A stretch of 61,148 nucleotides of DNA from Holophagales bacterium (lineage in GTDB: Bacteria > Acidobacteriota > Thermoanaerobaculia > Multivoradales > Multivoraceae). The translations under genes and the position numbers were made by a program. The number at the start of each line of letters is the position of its first letter. The first letter of the stretch is position 1. The stretch is from the NCBI GenBank assembly GCA_009837885.1, contig VXSP01000001.1:1-61148 (forward strand), written 5' to 3'. The notes below the pieces were generated by a model. It made no database searches and was not told the DNA's origin. It saw only the letters and a list, made by a program, of their open reading frames with translations. Positions 41,799 through 49,784 of this stretch are shown here, one piece after another.

Positions 41799-42013
41799 CG
41801 TTTCCCGGCCCCCTTCGCGCGGCCGCGGCTGCCGTAGAGCATCAGCACGGCAGCCGCCAGCAGCAGGGCGGCCCCGGCGGCGGTGCCGAGCGCGAGGTCG
41901 ATCGTCTGGACGGCGGAGAAACCTCCGATGAGAACGGGGATCGACAGCACCGCGAGGAACACCCCGAGAATGCGGGCCGTGGAGCGGTCGCGGTGGGTGT
42001 GGTTCGTGGTCAT
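41795..42013 (-). CDS. Small two-helix membrane protein
   Basis: The 72-residue product has two hydrophobic segments (ILGVFLAVLSIPVLIGGF and AAGAALLLAAAVLMLYG) and a basic tail. It lies 23 bases after the preceding small membrane gene and its stop is CTGA-coupled to the next. No family recognised; ATG 42013 is the first in-frame start after that gene. Confidence 0.65.
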   Translation of the reverse strand: MTTNHTHRDRSTARILGVFLAVLSIPVLIGGFSAVQTIDLALGTAAGAALLLAAAVLMLYGSRGRAKGAGKR

Positions 42014-42036
42014 GGCGTTTCTCAAAAGCGGTCGTT

Positions 42037-42276
42037 CTAGGCCAGCAGGAGGTAGATCAAGAGGTAGGGGACGATGAACAGCGCCGCCCAGACTCGGAGG
42101 TCCCGCCATTTCGCGCGGTCGGGCGCTCCGCGGAGCACCCAGTCGGGGCGGAGCCGCCAGACGGCCGCCGCCGGCAGGATGAGGAGCAGCGCCACGGCGA
42201 CGCGGGCGCTCCACAGCGGCAGCGCGCCCATCGCGGCGTTGATCGGTCCGAGGACGAACTCGAGGATCGTTCTCAT
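42037..42276 (-). CDS. Small membrane protein after the SSS symporter
   Basis: The 79-residue protein has hydrophobic segments VAVALLLILPAAAVW and VWAALFIVPYLLIYLLL around a charged loop (DWVLRGAPDRAKWRDL). Its ATG overlaps the symporter stop (ATGA). Small proteins of this kind often adjoin SSS transporters, but no function is assigned. Confidence 0.75.
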   Translation of the reverse strand: MRTILEFVLGPINAAMGALPLWSARVAVALLLILPAAAVWRLRPDWVLRGAPDRAKWRDLRVWAALFIVPYLLIYLLLA

Positions 42277-43856
42277 CGGGTATCGCCCTCGTCCTGGAGC
42301 CGGGCGACCCGGCTTCGCAACGCCGCCTGCACGGCCTCGTCATTCCGCACCTCGCCCCAGACCAGGCCGCGCAGGCGTTCCGGGGGCTCGGGCGGCGTCA
42401 GCCGGCTGACGATCCACGTGACGGCGAGAGTGAACACGAAGGACCACCAGGCGACGAACAGGAACGGTTCCTCGGACGGGAACAGCCCGTCCATGGCGGG
42501 GCTGTTGAGCAGCAGGCAGAGCCCGACGCCCGAGACCAGACCGGCAGCGCCGCCGTAACGGTTCGCTCCGCGCCACAGGATGCCGAGCAGGAGAACGGCC
42601 AGCGTCGGCCCCTGGATCAGGGAGAAGACGGTCTGGATCGCGTTGTAGATGTTGCTGAAGCGTTGCTCGATTTCGGGCGCGATGAAGGCGGCGACGAGAA
42701 GCAGCACGGCGGACAGGATGCGTCCGAAGCGGAGTTCCGCGGCCGTGCCGAGCTCGGCGCGGCCCAGGCGGCGACGAAGCCGCCCCAGCAGGTCGCGGCT
42801 CCAGAGGGTCGCCGCGGAGTTCAGGTTCGAGTCGACGCTCGACATCAGCGCCGCCAGGAAGGCGGCGAACATCAGGCCGCGCAGGCCCGGCGGCAGCAGT
42901 TGGGCGATCAGGCTCGGCACCGCCTCGTCGGCATTCTGGAGGTCGGGGACGATCAGGATCGCGGCAAGCCCCGGCAGGGCGACGAGCAACGGGATGAACA
43001 GCTTGAGGAAGCCGGCGAGAAGCACGCCCGCCTTCGCGTCCCACTCGCTGCGCGCGCCGAGCGCCCGCTGCACGATCGTCTGGTTACCGGTGTAGTAGGC
43101 GATGGAGAGGACGATGCCGAGACCGAGGACGATCCCGGTCCAGGGGAAGGGAGTCGTCGTGTCGTGCGGCAGGTAGAGCGAGAAGTGGTCCGCGTACTGG
43201 GCGCCCTGGTTGAGCACGCCGTCGCGAAGGGCCGCCAGCCCGCCGACCTCGTAGAGGGCGCGCGCGACCAGGGCGGCGCCGCCCACGAACATGATGATGA
43301 GTTGCAGCACGTCGGTCATCACGACCGCCGCCAGGCCGCCGCTGATCGTGTAGATGCCGACGATTGCCGTCGTGATCCGGATCGAAAGCTGTGGGTCCCA
43401 ACCGAGCACCGTCCGCATGAGGAGCGCCGTGGCGTGGATCATGATCCCGAGGTTCAGCACCAGGATGACGCCCCAGGCAAGAGCCAGGAAGCTGCGCACG
43501 CCGCTGCCGTAGCGCCGGCCCAGGAACTCGGGCACGGTGTAGACGCCGCTTCGCCAGTAGAAGGGCACGATCAGGAAGGCCGCGATCAGGAGCGCCGGCA
43601 TCGAGCCGAGCCAGTCGAAGTTCGCCTGGGCTAGCCCGTAGCGGTAGGTGCCGCCGGCGACGGCGATGAAGTCCGTGGCGCCGATGTCGCTGACCACGAT
43701 CGACATGCCGATCGCCCAGAACGGCAGGGCGCGGCCTGCGAGCAGGAAGTCGCCGCTGGTCTTGACGTAGCGGCTGAAGGTGGTGCCGATGACCAGTATC
43801 CCCGCCAGGTAGACGAGGACGATCGCGGTGTCCAGGCCGGAGAGACCCCAGATCAT
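42273..43856 (-). CDS. Sodium:solute symporter (SSS family), copy 1
   Basis: The 527-residue transporter has about 13-14 hydrophobic segments, the SSS-type DFLLAGRALPFWAIGMSIVVSDIGATDFI start, GIYTISGGLAAVVMTDVLQ, and AALMSSVDSNLNSAATLWSRD (the Na2-site region). It imports an unknown solute, probably a sugar or sugar acid given the TIM-barrel isomerase and the propeller protein coupled upstream. Both ends overlap the neighbouring genes by 4 bases. Confidence 0.93.
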   Translation of the reverse strand: MIWGLSGLDTAIVLVYLAGILVIGTTFSRYVKTSGDFLLAGRALPFWAIGMSIVVSDIGATDFIAVAGGTYRYGLAQANFDWLGSMPALLIAAFLIVPFYWRSGVYTVPEFLGRRYGSGVRSFLALAWGVILVLNLGIMIHATALLMRTVLGWDPQLSIRITTAIVGIYTISGGLAAVVMTDVLQLIIMFVGGAALVARALYEVGGLAALRDGVLNQGAQYADHFSLYLPHDTTTPFPWTGIVLGLGIVLSIAYYTGNQTIVQRALGARSEWDAKAGVLLAGFLKLFIPLLVALPGLAAILIVPDLQNADEAVPSLIAQLLPPGLRGLMFAAFLAALMSSVDSNLNSAATLWSRDLLGRLRRRLGRAELGTAAELRFGRILSAVLLLVAAFIAPEIEQRFSNIYNAIQTVFSLIQGPTLAVLLLGILWRGANRYGGAAGLVSGVGLCLLLNSPAMDGLFPSEEPFLFVAWWSFVFTLAVTWIVSRLTPPEPPERLRGLVWGEVRNDEAVQAALRSRVARLQDEGDTR

Positions 43857-44731
43857 GGCGCGTCGCCTTCCGTCGACGCCGCGCCGATCGCGGTCGCGGT
43901 CCGGAGGTGGCTGAGACTCACCTCGACGTCGCGCTCGGGTGCTCCGCTGGCTTCGGGGGTCTCGTCCTGCTCGACGACGAACAGGCGCACGCCGGCTTCG
44001 AGCGCTGCGGCGACGCAGCCGGCGATGTCCACGTCACCTTCACCCAGCGGCCGGAACCAGCGCTCCGAGGTGGCTTGCTCGGCCGCCCTTTCCTCGGGCA
44101 CTCCGGGGAGCAGACCGTCCTTCAAGTGTAGAAGGTGCACGCGGTCGCCGAGTTCCCTGAGCAAGGCCACCGGGTCGGCGCCGGCGAAGGCGGCCCAGTA
44201 GGTGTCCAGCTCCAGTCCCCAGCCGTCCTGGGAGCGGCAGGAGACGAGCGCGTGCAGGCCGTCCCGGCCGAGCCTTTCCGGCTGGCCGTCGTCGAACGGG
44301 AGCAACTCGAACTCGTGGTTGTGGTACGCGAAACGGAAGCCGCCGGCCCGGAACCGGTAGCTCAGCAGGTCGAGGCGGCGGCCGAGTTCCATGTAGTGCG
44401 CGCGGCTGCCGTCACCGCGCTGGTCGGTGTCGAGCCAGGGGCAGACGAGCACCTGGCAGTGGAGTGTGCGGTAGGTGTCCATCACCCCGGCCGGATCCGC
44501 CTCCAGTTCGGAGAGCGGCACGTGGGCCGCGAGGAGCCCGAGGCCTCGTTCCGACAGAAGCGCGCGGAGGTCCTCGGCCGTGCGTCCCCGGAGGCCGCCG
44601 AACCACTCGATCTCGTCGTAGCCGGCCTCCGCCGCCTGATCGAGGGCGGTTTCGAGATCCTGCTCTGCCTGCCGCCGGAGGGTGTAGAGCTGGAGCGCCA
44701 CCCGCGGAGCGCCGACCGCGCCATCCGTCAA
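43853..44731 (-). CDS. Xylose-isomerase-like TIM-barrel sugar isomerase/epimerase
   Basis: The 292-residue protein fits the AP-endonuclease-2/xylose-isomerase-like family: VALQLYTLRRQAEQDLETAL, AGYDEIEWFGGL, FAYHNHEFEL with a metal-ligand His-Asn-His-Glu, WGLELDTYWAAFAGADP and LLHLKDGL. Such enzymes isomerise or epimerise sugar phosphates or keto-inositols. It is ATGA-coupled to both the symporter and the propeller protein. Confidence 0.9.
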   Translation of the reverse strand: MTDGAVGAPRVALQLYTLRRQAEQDLETALDQAAEAGYDEIEWFGGLRGRTAEDLRALLSERGLGLLAAHVPLSELEADPAGVMDTYRTLHCQVLVCPWLDTDQRGDGSRAHYMELGRRLDLLSYRFRAGGFRFAYHNHEFELLPFDDGQPERLGRDGLHALVSCRSQDGWGLELDTYWAAFAGADPVALLRELGDRVHLLHLKDGLLPGVPEERAAEQATSERWFRPLGEGDVDIAGCVAAALEAGVRLFVVEQDETPEASGAPERDVEVSLSHLRTATAIGAASTEGDAP

Positions 44732-46830
44732 CGGGACGGCTCCGTTGGCACGTCGCCTGGCGTTTCCTCGATCAGCCCGTGGTAGAGGCCGAGGTAGTAG
44801 GGCAAGAGGAAGCTGGCGCCGTCGGCCAGGTAGCGGCCCTGGCCGCCGTGGTCGAGTCGCCAGGGGTCGTGATTCCAGTGGTTGACGAAGCGCTCGTCGA
44901 TCGGCAGCACGCGGCCGTCCAGTAGGTGACCGCGAACGCCACGGCGCTCTTCCTGGTCTCGCAGCAGCACGATGTCGAGCCGGTGGCTGTTCGAGAGCGC
45001 CCAGTCGAAGCGGTCGAGAGGATAGAGGACCAGGCTCTCGACGGCGTCGTTCAGAGGAAAGTCGTCGCGACGGTAGGTCTCGTTGTCGAAGGCGTCACGG
45101 TAGCCGTTGCCGTCGATGGCGGTGGCGTGGATGAAGTCGAACAGCGGATTCCGTTCCGGTTGCAGGACCTTCCAGTACTGGCGCAGCGAGTGGGCGACGA
45201 CACCGCGCACCGCCTCGTCCCGCTCGTACGTCAGGAGGTGGTAGAAGTTCATGAACGCCATCTCGTCGTCCGACTGGTTGCCGGTGCCGGGGCCACTCTG
45301 GACTTTCGGGTTGCGCAGATTGGCCAGATAGGCGTGGTCGTCGAGGAGACTCCGCGCGGCATCGGCGTAGCGTTGCGCGCGCCGGGCCCCGGCCTCGGAC
45401 CCCGTGTCGCTCATGTGTTCGGCGATTCGCAGGTAGGTCAGGTAGGAGAGCGAGTTGAGCCCCCGCTCCTCCCACCAGTCCTGGTCATGGTTCAGTTGCT
45501 CCGGGCCGAAGACCGCCCAGCGGGTGCGCTGCCCGTCATGGTCGATGAGAGCGCCACCGCCGTCGATCAGGTGGTCGACGATCGCGAGCACCGTCTCGCG
45601 GACCTCGGCGCGTTCCGTCTCGGTGTCCGCGACCAGGTCGTAGTACAGGCCGTAGAAGAAGAAGTGGCCGTCCAGCTCGTCGGAGCTCGTGTCGCTCTTC
45701 CAGTACCACTTGCCGTCGGCGCTGGTGGGCCAGCGGGGATCGATGACCTTCCACAGCCCGTCGCGTTCCTCGCGGAACCGGCGGTCGCTCTCGACCCGGC
45801 CGGCGTTGGGGTTCGGGCCGTCAGCCGGCAGGATGGTGCGGGCGACGAAACCGGGCCTGGCCGGCGGCGTGCCGCCCTGGGTCACGAGTTGGAGGAAGCG
45901 CAGCGCCTCGAACGCCCGGCGTGCGTTTTGGCGGGCTTCCGGCTCGCCGGTGACGGCCCAGCGCAGGCACTCGGCCGCGCCGTACATCGAGGTCCACAGG
46001 CCGTCGTTGTCGCTGTCGGACTGGCGGAACGCCGACGTGTCGCCGGGGTTCTCGAGAGCGACACCCAGGACGTAGCCGTAGGGGGTGCGGCGGTGGAAGC
46101 GGTCGATCGCGTCGTGGAACCGCTCCGCCTTCTGCCGCAACGTCATCGGACGCAGGTGGATCACTCCGGGCCCGGCGGGGGTCTCGACCCCCACAGTGCC
46201 GTCCCGGTCGACCTGCACTTCCAGCACGTGGTCGTGAGGCAGCCAGCGCCGTCCCTGCCGGTACTGCCAGCGGGGCGGCTCGTCCGGGGAAGCGCCAGGG
46301 ATCAGACGGACGAGGCCGCGGGTCGTGCCCGCCCAGATCGAGCCGTCCGGCGCCGCGGCGAGGCTGGTGAAATCGTTCCAGGGCAAGCCGTCGTGCCGGT
46401 CGTAGAGCCGCCAGGCTCCCGTGACTTCGTCGAGAGCGCCCAGACCCTGCGGCGAGGCGAACCACAGCCTGCCGTCGTAGTCGAACTCGACCGCCCGCAC
46501 GTCGACGGGCGCCCAGCTTCGGTCGCCGTCGCGCGGGAACAGGCGGCGCCAGACGGTCTCGGAGCCGTCCCGCAGGTAGACGCCGGCGGACGTGGCGGCC
46601 GCGACCCGGATCGCGGCATCCGTGATGACCTCGCGGACTTCGCCGGGGGCGTCGAGGGTGGTGGCGGGGGACGGCGCCACCGTGGGCGAAGCGTCGTCGC
46701 CGTCGGTTGGCGGCTCGTACTCCGCCACTTGCTGCACGAACGGTTCGACCCGGATTGGCAACTCCGTCTGGCCCGCCAGGGCGAGAGGGACCACCAGCAA
46801 CCCGAGCAGTGAGGCTGCACGCAGGTTCAC
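44728..46830 (-). CDS. Secreted propeller plus alpha-helical toroid protein
   Basis: The 700-residue product has a signal peptide (LLGLLVVPLALAG), a first region of regulator-propeller-like strands (VEFDYDGRLWFASPQGLGAL, LAAAPDGSIWAGTTRGLVRL) and a large helical region rich in aromatics (SDNDGLWTSMYGAAECLRWA, DELDGHFFFYGLYYDLVAD, GNGYRDAFDNETYRRDD) that resembles an (alpha/alpha) toroid of glycan-acting enzymes. A catalytic site cannot be assigned. GTG 46830 has TAGTCT 7 bases upstream, and its stop is ATGA-coupled to the isomerase gene, so it leads a six-gene operon down to 41232. Confidence 0.75.
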   Translation of the reverse strand: MNLRAASLLGLLVVPLALAGQTELPIRVEPFVQQVAEYEPPTDGDDASPTVAPSPATTLDAPGEVREVITDAAIRVAAATSAGVYLRDGSETVWRRLFPRDGDRSWAPVDVRAVEFDYDGRLWFASPQGLGALDEVTGAWRLYDRHDGLPWNDFTSLAAAPDGSIWAGTTRGLVRLIPGASPDEPPRWQYRQGRRWLPHDHVLEVQVDRDGTVGVETPAGPGVIHLRPMTLRQKAERFHDAIDRFHRRTPYGYVLGVALENPGDTSAFRQSDSDNDGLWTSMYGAAECLRWAVTGEPEARQNARRAFEALRFLQLVTQGGTPPARPGFVARTILPADGPNPNAGRVESDRRFREERDGLWKVIDPRWPTSADGKWYWKSDTSSDELDGHFFFYGLYYDLVADTETERAEVRETVLAIVDHLIDGGGALIDHDGQRTRWAVFGPEQLNHDQDWWEERGLNSLSYLTYLRIAEHMSDTGSEAGARRAQRYADAARSLLDDHAYLANLRNPKVQSGPGTGNQSDDEMAFMNFYHLLTYERDEAVRGVVAHSLRQYWKVLQPERNPLFDFIHATAIDGNGYRDAFDNETYRRDDFPLNDAVESLVLYPLDRFDWALSNSHRLDIVLLRDQEERRGVRGHLLDGRVLPIDERFVNHWNHDPWRLDHGGQGRYLADGASFLLPYYLGLYHGLIEETPGDVPTEPSR

Positions 46831-46837
46831 GCCGGGA

Positions 46838-46843
46838 AGACTA
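46838..46843 (-). promoter_or_regulatory. TAGTCT box 7 nt before GTG 46830
   Basis: On the minus strand TAGTCT is followed by 7 bases and GTG, with no Shine-Dalgarno; it would drive the whole coupled operon 46830-41232 as a leaderless mRNA. Confidence 0.4.
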
Positions 46844-46866
46844 GCTTGCGTCCGTCGGTTCCGGCC

Positions 46867-47247
46867 TCAGGCGCGCACGGTCCGTACCCCGTACAGGGGG
46901 AAGTGCGTGTCGCGAGTGACGACCGTGAGTCCCTCGGCCTGAGCCTGGGCGATCAGGAACCGGTCGAAGGGGTCCTTGTGATGCCGGGGCAGCCGTGCGG
47001 CCAGCTCCGCGTGATGGAAGGTCAGCGGCAGATGGGAGAGTCCCTTCTCGTCGACCATCGCGGCGAGGTTGTCCGGGGCCTCCATCTTCCCTTTCAGCCG
47101 CTTGACCGTGACTTCCCATGCTGTGACGGCGCTGACGAAGATCTCGTTGCGAGGGTCGGCTATCGCTGCGTGGGCGCCCCTCCGGAGCATCGACTCGTCC
47201 GAGATCCACCAGAGGAATGCGTGGGTATCGAGCAGCAGACGCTCCAC
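46867..47247 (-). CDS. PIN-domain RNase toxin (VapC-like)
   Basis: The 126-residue PIN protein has the acidic metal-binding residues D7 (LLLDTHAFLWW), E45 (TAWEVTVK), D95 (DPFDRFLIAQA) and D113 (TRDTHFPLYG). It should cleave RNA and be held in check by the Phd-type antitoxin 2 bases upstream. It may cap the 5' side of the propeller operon on the same strand. Confidence 0.93.
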   Translation of the reverse strand: MERLLLDTHAFLWWISDESMLRRGAHAAIADPRNEIFVSAVTAWEVTVKRLKGKMEAPDNLAAMVDEKGLSHLPLTFHHAELAARLPRHHKDPFDRFLIAQAQAEGLTVVTRDTHFPLYGVRTVRA

Positions 47248-47249
47248 CG

Positions 47250-47504
47250 TCAGGTTTCGTCCGGGAAGATCTTCGAGTTCATGAGCTCCTCGAAGAGTTC
47301 CTCGTCCGGCTCATCGAAGTCCGGCGCCATCCAGATCTTCCCTTCCAGACCACCGGGTTTGCGGGGTTCCAGCTTCTTCTCGCGGTAGGGCTCGAGCCGC
47401 AGATACGGCTCTCCCGCCCTGGCGATGACGATCTCCTCGCCTTCCCAGGCCAGCCTGCCGAGGCGCGAGAGTTGTGATTTCGCTTCGTGCATGTTCACCT
47501 TCAT
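47250..47504 (-). CDS. Phd/YefM-type antitoxin
   Basis: The 84-residue antitoxin begins MKVNMHEAKSQLSRLGRL, the Phd DNA-binding fold, followed by EEIVIARAGEPYLRLEPY and an acidic C-terminal toxin-binding tail (DFDEPDEELFEELM). A GGAGGGG site precedes ATG 47504. Tandem repeats at 47531-47550 are a likely autoregulatory operator. Confidence 0.92.
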   Translation of the reverse strand: MKVNMHEAKSQLSRLGRLAWEGEEIVIARAGEPYLRLEPYREKKLEPRKPGGLEGKIWMAPDFDEPDEELFEELMNSKIFPDET

Positions 47505-47530
47505 CCGTTTCTCCCCTCCAGAATCCGGCC

Positions 47531-47550
47531 TGGCTAAGTCTGGCTAAGTC
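47531..47550. promoter_or_regulatory. Tandem 10-bp repeats upstream of phd-vapC
   Basis: tggctaagtc occurs twice head to tail, 27-46 bases upstream of the antitoxin ATG. Phd/VapBC complexes bind such repeats to repress their own promoter; this is inference from position. Confidence 0.5.
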
Positions 47551-47600
47551 TCGTTCCGCCGTCAAGCAGGTAGGGCATTTCTCATGGCAGAGTCGTCGCC

Positions 47601-48629
47601 ATGGCGGACACGCGACTCCGCGTACTGCGCGACGGCGAGATCGAGGTTCTGCTCGACCTGCTGGACGGCTGGCCGTTTCCGGACGGTCAGAGCGGGCGCA
47701 TCTTCTTCCGCCGCTACATCGAGCTCGATCCCGCGTTCGAACCGCGCAACGTCTGGGTGGCCGAGCAGGGCGGTGAACTGGTCTCGTGTGTGCAGATCTT
47801 CCCGCGACGGGTTCGGGTCCGCGGCGAAGCGCTGCCCATGGGCGGCATCGGCAGCGTGTTCACCAGGCCGGACCACAGGCGTCAAGGCGTGGCCGGCGCC
47901 CTGCTCGAGCGGGTGATCGACGCGATGCGTGAGAGAGGGATGGTGCTCTCGTACCTCCTCGCCGAGCGACTGCGTTGGTACGGGCAGTACGGCTACCGGC
48001 CGTGGTCGCGCGGCTGGCGCACCCTGCACTGGTCGCAGGTTGACGGCTCGCTGCCTCGGGACGTCCGTCGCTACGACCCGGTGGCCGACGCGGGCGAACT
48101 GGAGCGTCTATGGAGCGTCTACGCAGGCGGCGCTGCTGGCGCACGACTGAACGGCATCGTCGACCGCGGCTCTGCGCAGGACTGGCAGAGCAGCTTCCAG
48201 CTTGCAGGCACGCCGGAGGAGGACATCTGGGTCGCGGACGGCGGATCTCGTAGAGCGGCCTACCTGCGCGTCGCCGACTTCAGCGGCCGGCTACGCGTCC
48301 TGGAGTGGGGCCGCGAGCGGGATGCAGCGCCGGCCTTGTGCGGGTTACTGGCCGCTGCCATGACAGGGCGGAGCGTCGAATCGATCCGGATGCCCCTGAT
48401 TCGGGACGAAACCCTGGAAGGCTTGCTGGGCGCCGCCGGCACTCGGATCGACGCCCGGCCGGCATGGGATGAGTTGCCGCCGGAGGCGACGCCTCCCGCC
48501 ACCTGGATGGTTCGTAGCCTGGACGACGAGGCGTTCGCGAAGCGGTTGAGTACGGCGAACGAGGGTGATCTCCTCGCCCGTTTCCTGCCCCCCGAGCGTT
48601 TCGCCCTCTGGGAGGCGGATCGGTTCTAG
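47601..48629 (+). CDS. Eis-like GNAT acetyltransferase
   Basis: The 342-residue protein has an N-terminal GNAT core (GGIGSVFTRPDHRRQGVAGALLERVIDAM, the acetyl-CoA loop) and a second half with weaker GNAT-like and C-terminal sterol-carrier-like features, as in Eis-type enhanced-intracellular-survival acetyltransferases. It may acetylate an antibiotic or peptide amine. ATG 47601 is used. It overlaps the convergent reductase gene by 4 bases. Confidence 0.85.
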   Translation: MADTRLRVLRDGEIEVLLDLLDGWPFPDGQSGRIFFRRYIELDPAFEPRNVWVAEQGGELVSCVQIFPRRVRVRGEALPMGGIGSVFTRPDHRRQGVAGALLERVIDAMRERGMVLSYLLAERLRWYGQYGYRPWSRGWRTLHWSQVDGSLPRDVRRYDPVADAGELERLWSVYAGGAAGARLNGIVDRGSAQDWQSSFQLAGTPEEDIWVADGGSRRAAYLRVADFSGRLRVLEWGRERDAAPALCGLLAAAMTGRSVESIRMPLIRDETLEGLLGAAGTRIDARPAWDELPPEATPPATWMVRSLDDEAFAKRLSTANEGDLLARFLPPERFALWEADRF

Positions 48630-49150
48630 GCGCGCTCCACGGAGTAGACCAGATCGACAGTGCCCGTCTCCTTGTAGACGTCCTGTGCCTGGAGTTCGAG
48701 CTTGATCCGCGGTGCCGGTTCGGCGATCAGCGGAACGCCTCCGCCGAGAATCGTTGGAATCACCGCGACCTCCACCGTGTCGACGAGACCCGCCTCGGCG
48801 AGGCTGCGGAACAGCGACCCACCGCCGAACAACCAGATGTCCTTCTTGCCGTCCTCCTCGCGCAGGGTTTGGACGACCTCCTTCCAGTCGTCGCCGACGA
48901 TCGTGAGGTTCTTGTAGTCGGCCTGCCGGAGCGTGCGCGAGAACACGTAGGTCCGCGCCCCGGGCATCGAACCCCGGTCCTGCCCGCCGGTGCTCTCGAA
49001 GGTCTTCCGGCCGACCAGGTAGGTGTCGAACTCGCCGTACAGCTCGGCGAAGTCGTAGTCGGGATCGATGACGATCCAGTCCGCTTCGCCGTTGGGCCCG
49101 GCGATGTAGCCGTCCAGGCTCATGGCTACGCAGTAGCGAACTCGTCTCAT
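48626..49150 (-). CDS. Dihydrofolate reductase / RibD C-terminal-like reductase
   Basis: The 174-residue protein has the DHFR/RibD-C fold: VAMSLDGYIAGPNGEADW, TYLVGRKTFE, IWLFGGGSLFRSL and VIPTILGGGVPL. It binds NADPH and reduces a small substrate; the true substrate is unknown. It is divergent from the selenoprotein gene, with 97 bases between. Confidence 0.9.
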   Translation of the reverse strand: MRRVRYCVAMSLDGYIAGPNGEADWIVIDPDYDFAELYGEFDTYLVGRKTFESTGGQDRGSMPGARTYVFSRTLRQADYKNLTIVGDDWKEVVQTLREEDGKKDIWLFGGGSLFRSLAEAGLVDTVEVAVIPTILGGGVPLIAEPAPRIKLELQAQDVYKETGTVDLVYSVERA

Positions 49151-49234
49151 TGCTGTTGGTCTCCGCGGAGTGTCTTCGCGTCAGCAGTGCGGCGTGCAGA
49201 ACACCGCAGAGCCTAGTCCGTCGCCGCCCGCGGC

Positions 49235-49240
49235 TAGACT
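49235..49240 (+). promoter_or_regulatory. TAGACT box 7 nt before the selenoprotein start
   Basis: TAGACT, 7 bases, then GTG 49248, with no Shine-Dalgarno. It supports this start over an upstream ATG at 49170 whose extra 26 residues are low-complexity. Confidence 0.45.
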
Positions 49241-49247
49241 CCGAGCC

Positions 49248-49784
49248 GTGCAAGTCCTCGACCCCTCCTGGGAGGGCTCACCGCCACAACTCTCGCCGGC
49301 GCCCCGGTTGGAAGCGTTGGCTGGCGCCGATGTTGCCTTGCTCTCGAATGGCAAGGCCGGCGTCGCGCCGCTGTTCGACCACCTCGAGTCGCTGCTGCGG
49401 GAACGCTGGAAGGTGGCGGCGGTCGAGCGCGCGACGAAGGGGAACTACAGCGCCCCGGCCGAGCGGGAACTCGTGCGCCGTCTGGCGAGGCGCCGCCTGG
49501 TCATCACCGGCGTCGGCGACTGAGGGAGCTGCTCGTCGTGCAGTCTGCACGACGCCGTCACGTTCGAGCGCGAAGGTGTGCCCGCGGTCGGCGTGATGAC
49601 GTCGGCGTTCGTCGATGGCGCCGAGTTGATGGCGCACGCCTGCGGGGCCCCGGACTATAGGTTCGCGGTGATCGAGCATCCGATCAGCAGCGCGACCGAC
49701 ATCGAACTCCTGGAACGGGCGGGAGAGATCGTGAGGCAGGCGGAGGAGCTGGTGCTAGCCGGGGGGCCGCAGAACCCGCCGTGA
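49248..49784 (+). CDS. UGSC-family selenoprotein (in-frame TGA read as selenocysteine)
   Basis: The frame runs from GTG 49248 through TGA 49521-49523 to the TGA at 49782-49784. Reading the internal TGA as Sec gives 178 residues, with U92-G-S-C95-S-S-C98 in ITGVGDUGSCSSCSLHDAV. The part before the TGA (VQVLDPSWEG, LLSNGKAG) and after it (TFEREGVPAVGVMTSAF, YRFAVIEHPISSATDIELLERA) looks like one alpha/beta domain, with the UGSC loop after a beta strand as in a redox or metal site. The family is known by its UGSC motif, with Cys forms also. A hairpin at 49534 fits a SECIS. Alternative: a sequencing error or pseudogene, which the hairpin and open frame argue against. Its stop is GTGA-coupled to the sialidase-like gene. 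Confidence 0.85.
49534..49554 (+). promoter_or_regulatory. Candidate bacterial SECIS hairpin
   Basis: CGTCGTGCA-GTC-TGCACGACG is a perfect 9-bp stem with a GTC loop, starting 10 bases after the in-frame TGA (49521). Position and the TGCAG-TC-TGCA apex resemble the fdhF SECIS of E. coli, which places a GU-containing loop a similar distance after the UGA. SelB would bind it to insert Sec. The loop is smaller than in fdhF, so function is predicted rather than shown. Confidence 0.7.

Noticed and set aside
44926..46812. Long plus-strand frame (628 codons) opposite the propeller protein
   Set aside because: Val/Arg/Asp-rich antisense shadow; the minus-strand gene is coupled to its operon and has a signal peptide.
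49170..49247. ATG 49170 as the selenoprotein start
   Set aside because: It adds 26 Pro/Ser/Ala-rich residues with no family-like pattern, while GTG 49248 has a TAGACT box 7 bases upstream and begins the VQVLDPS strand.
49521..49523. The TGA as an ordinary stop or sequencing error
   Set aside because: The frame on both sides forms one UGSC-motif protein, a perfect hairpin follows at SECIS distance, and the far end is coupled to the next gene; only the first 91 residues would remain otherwise.
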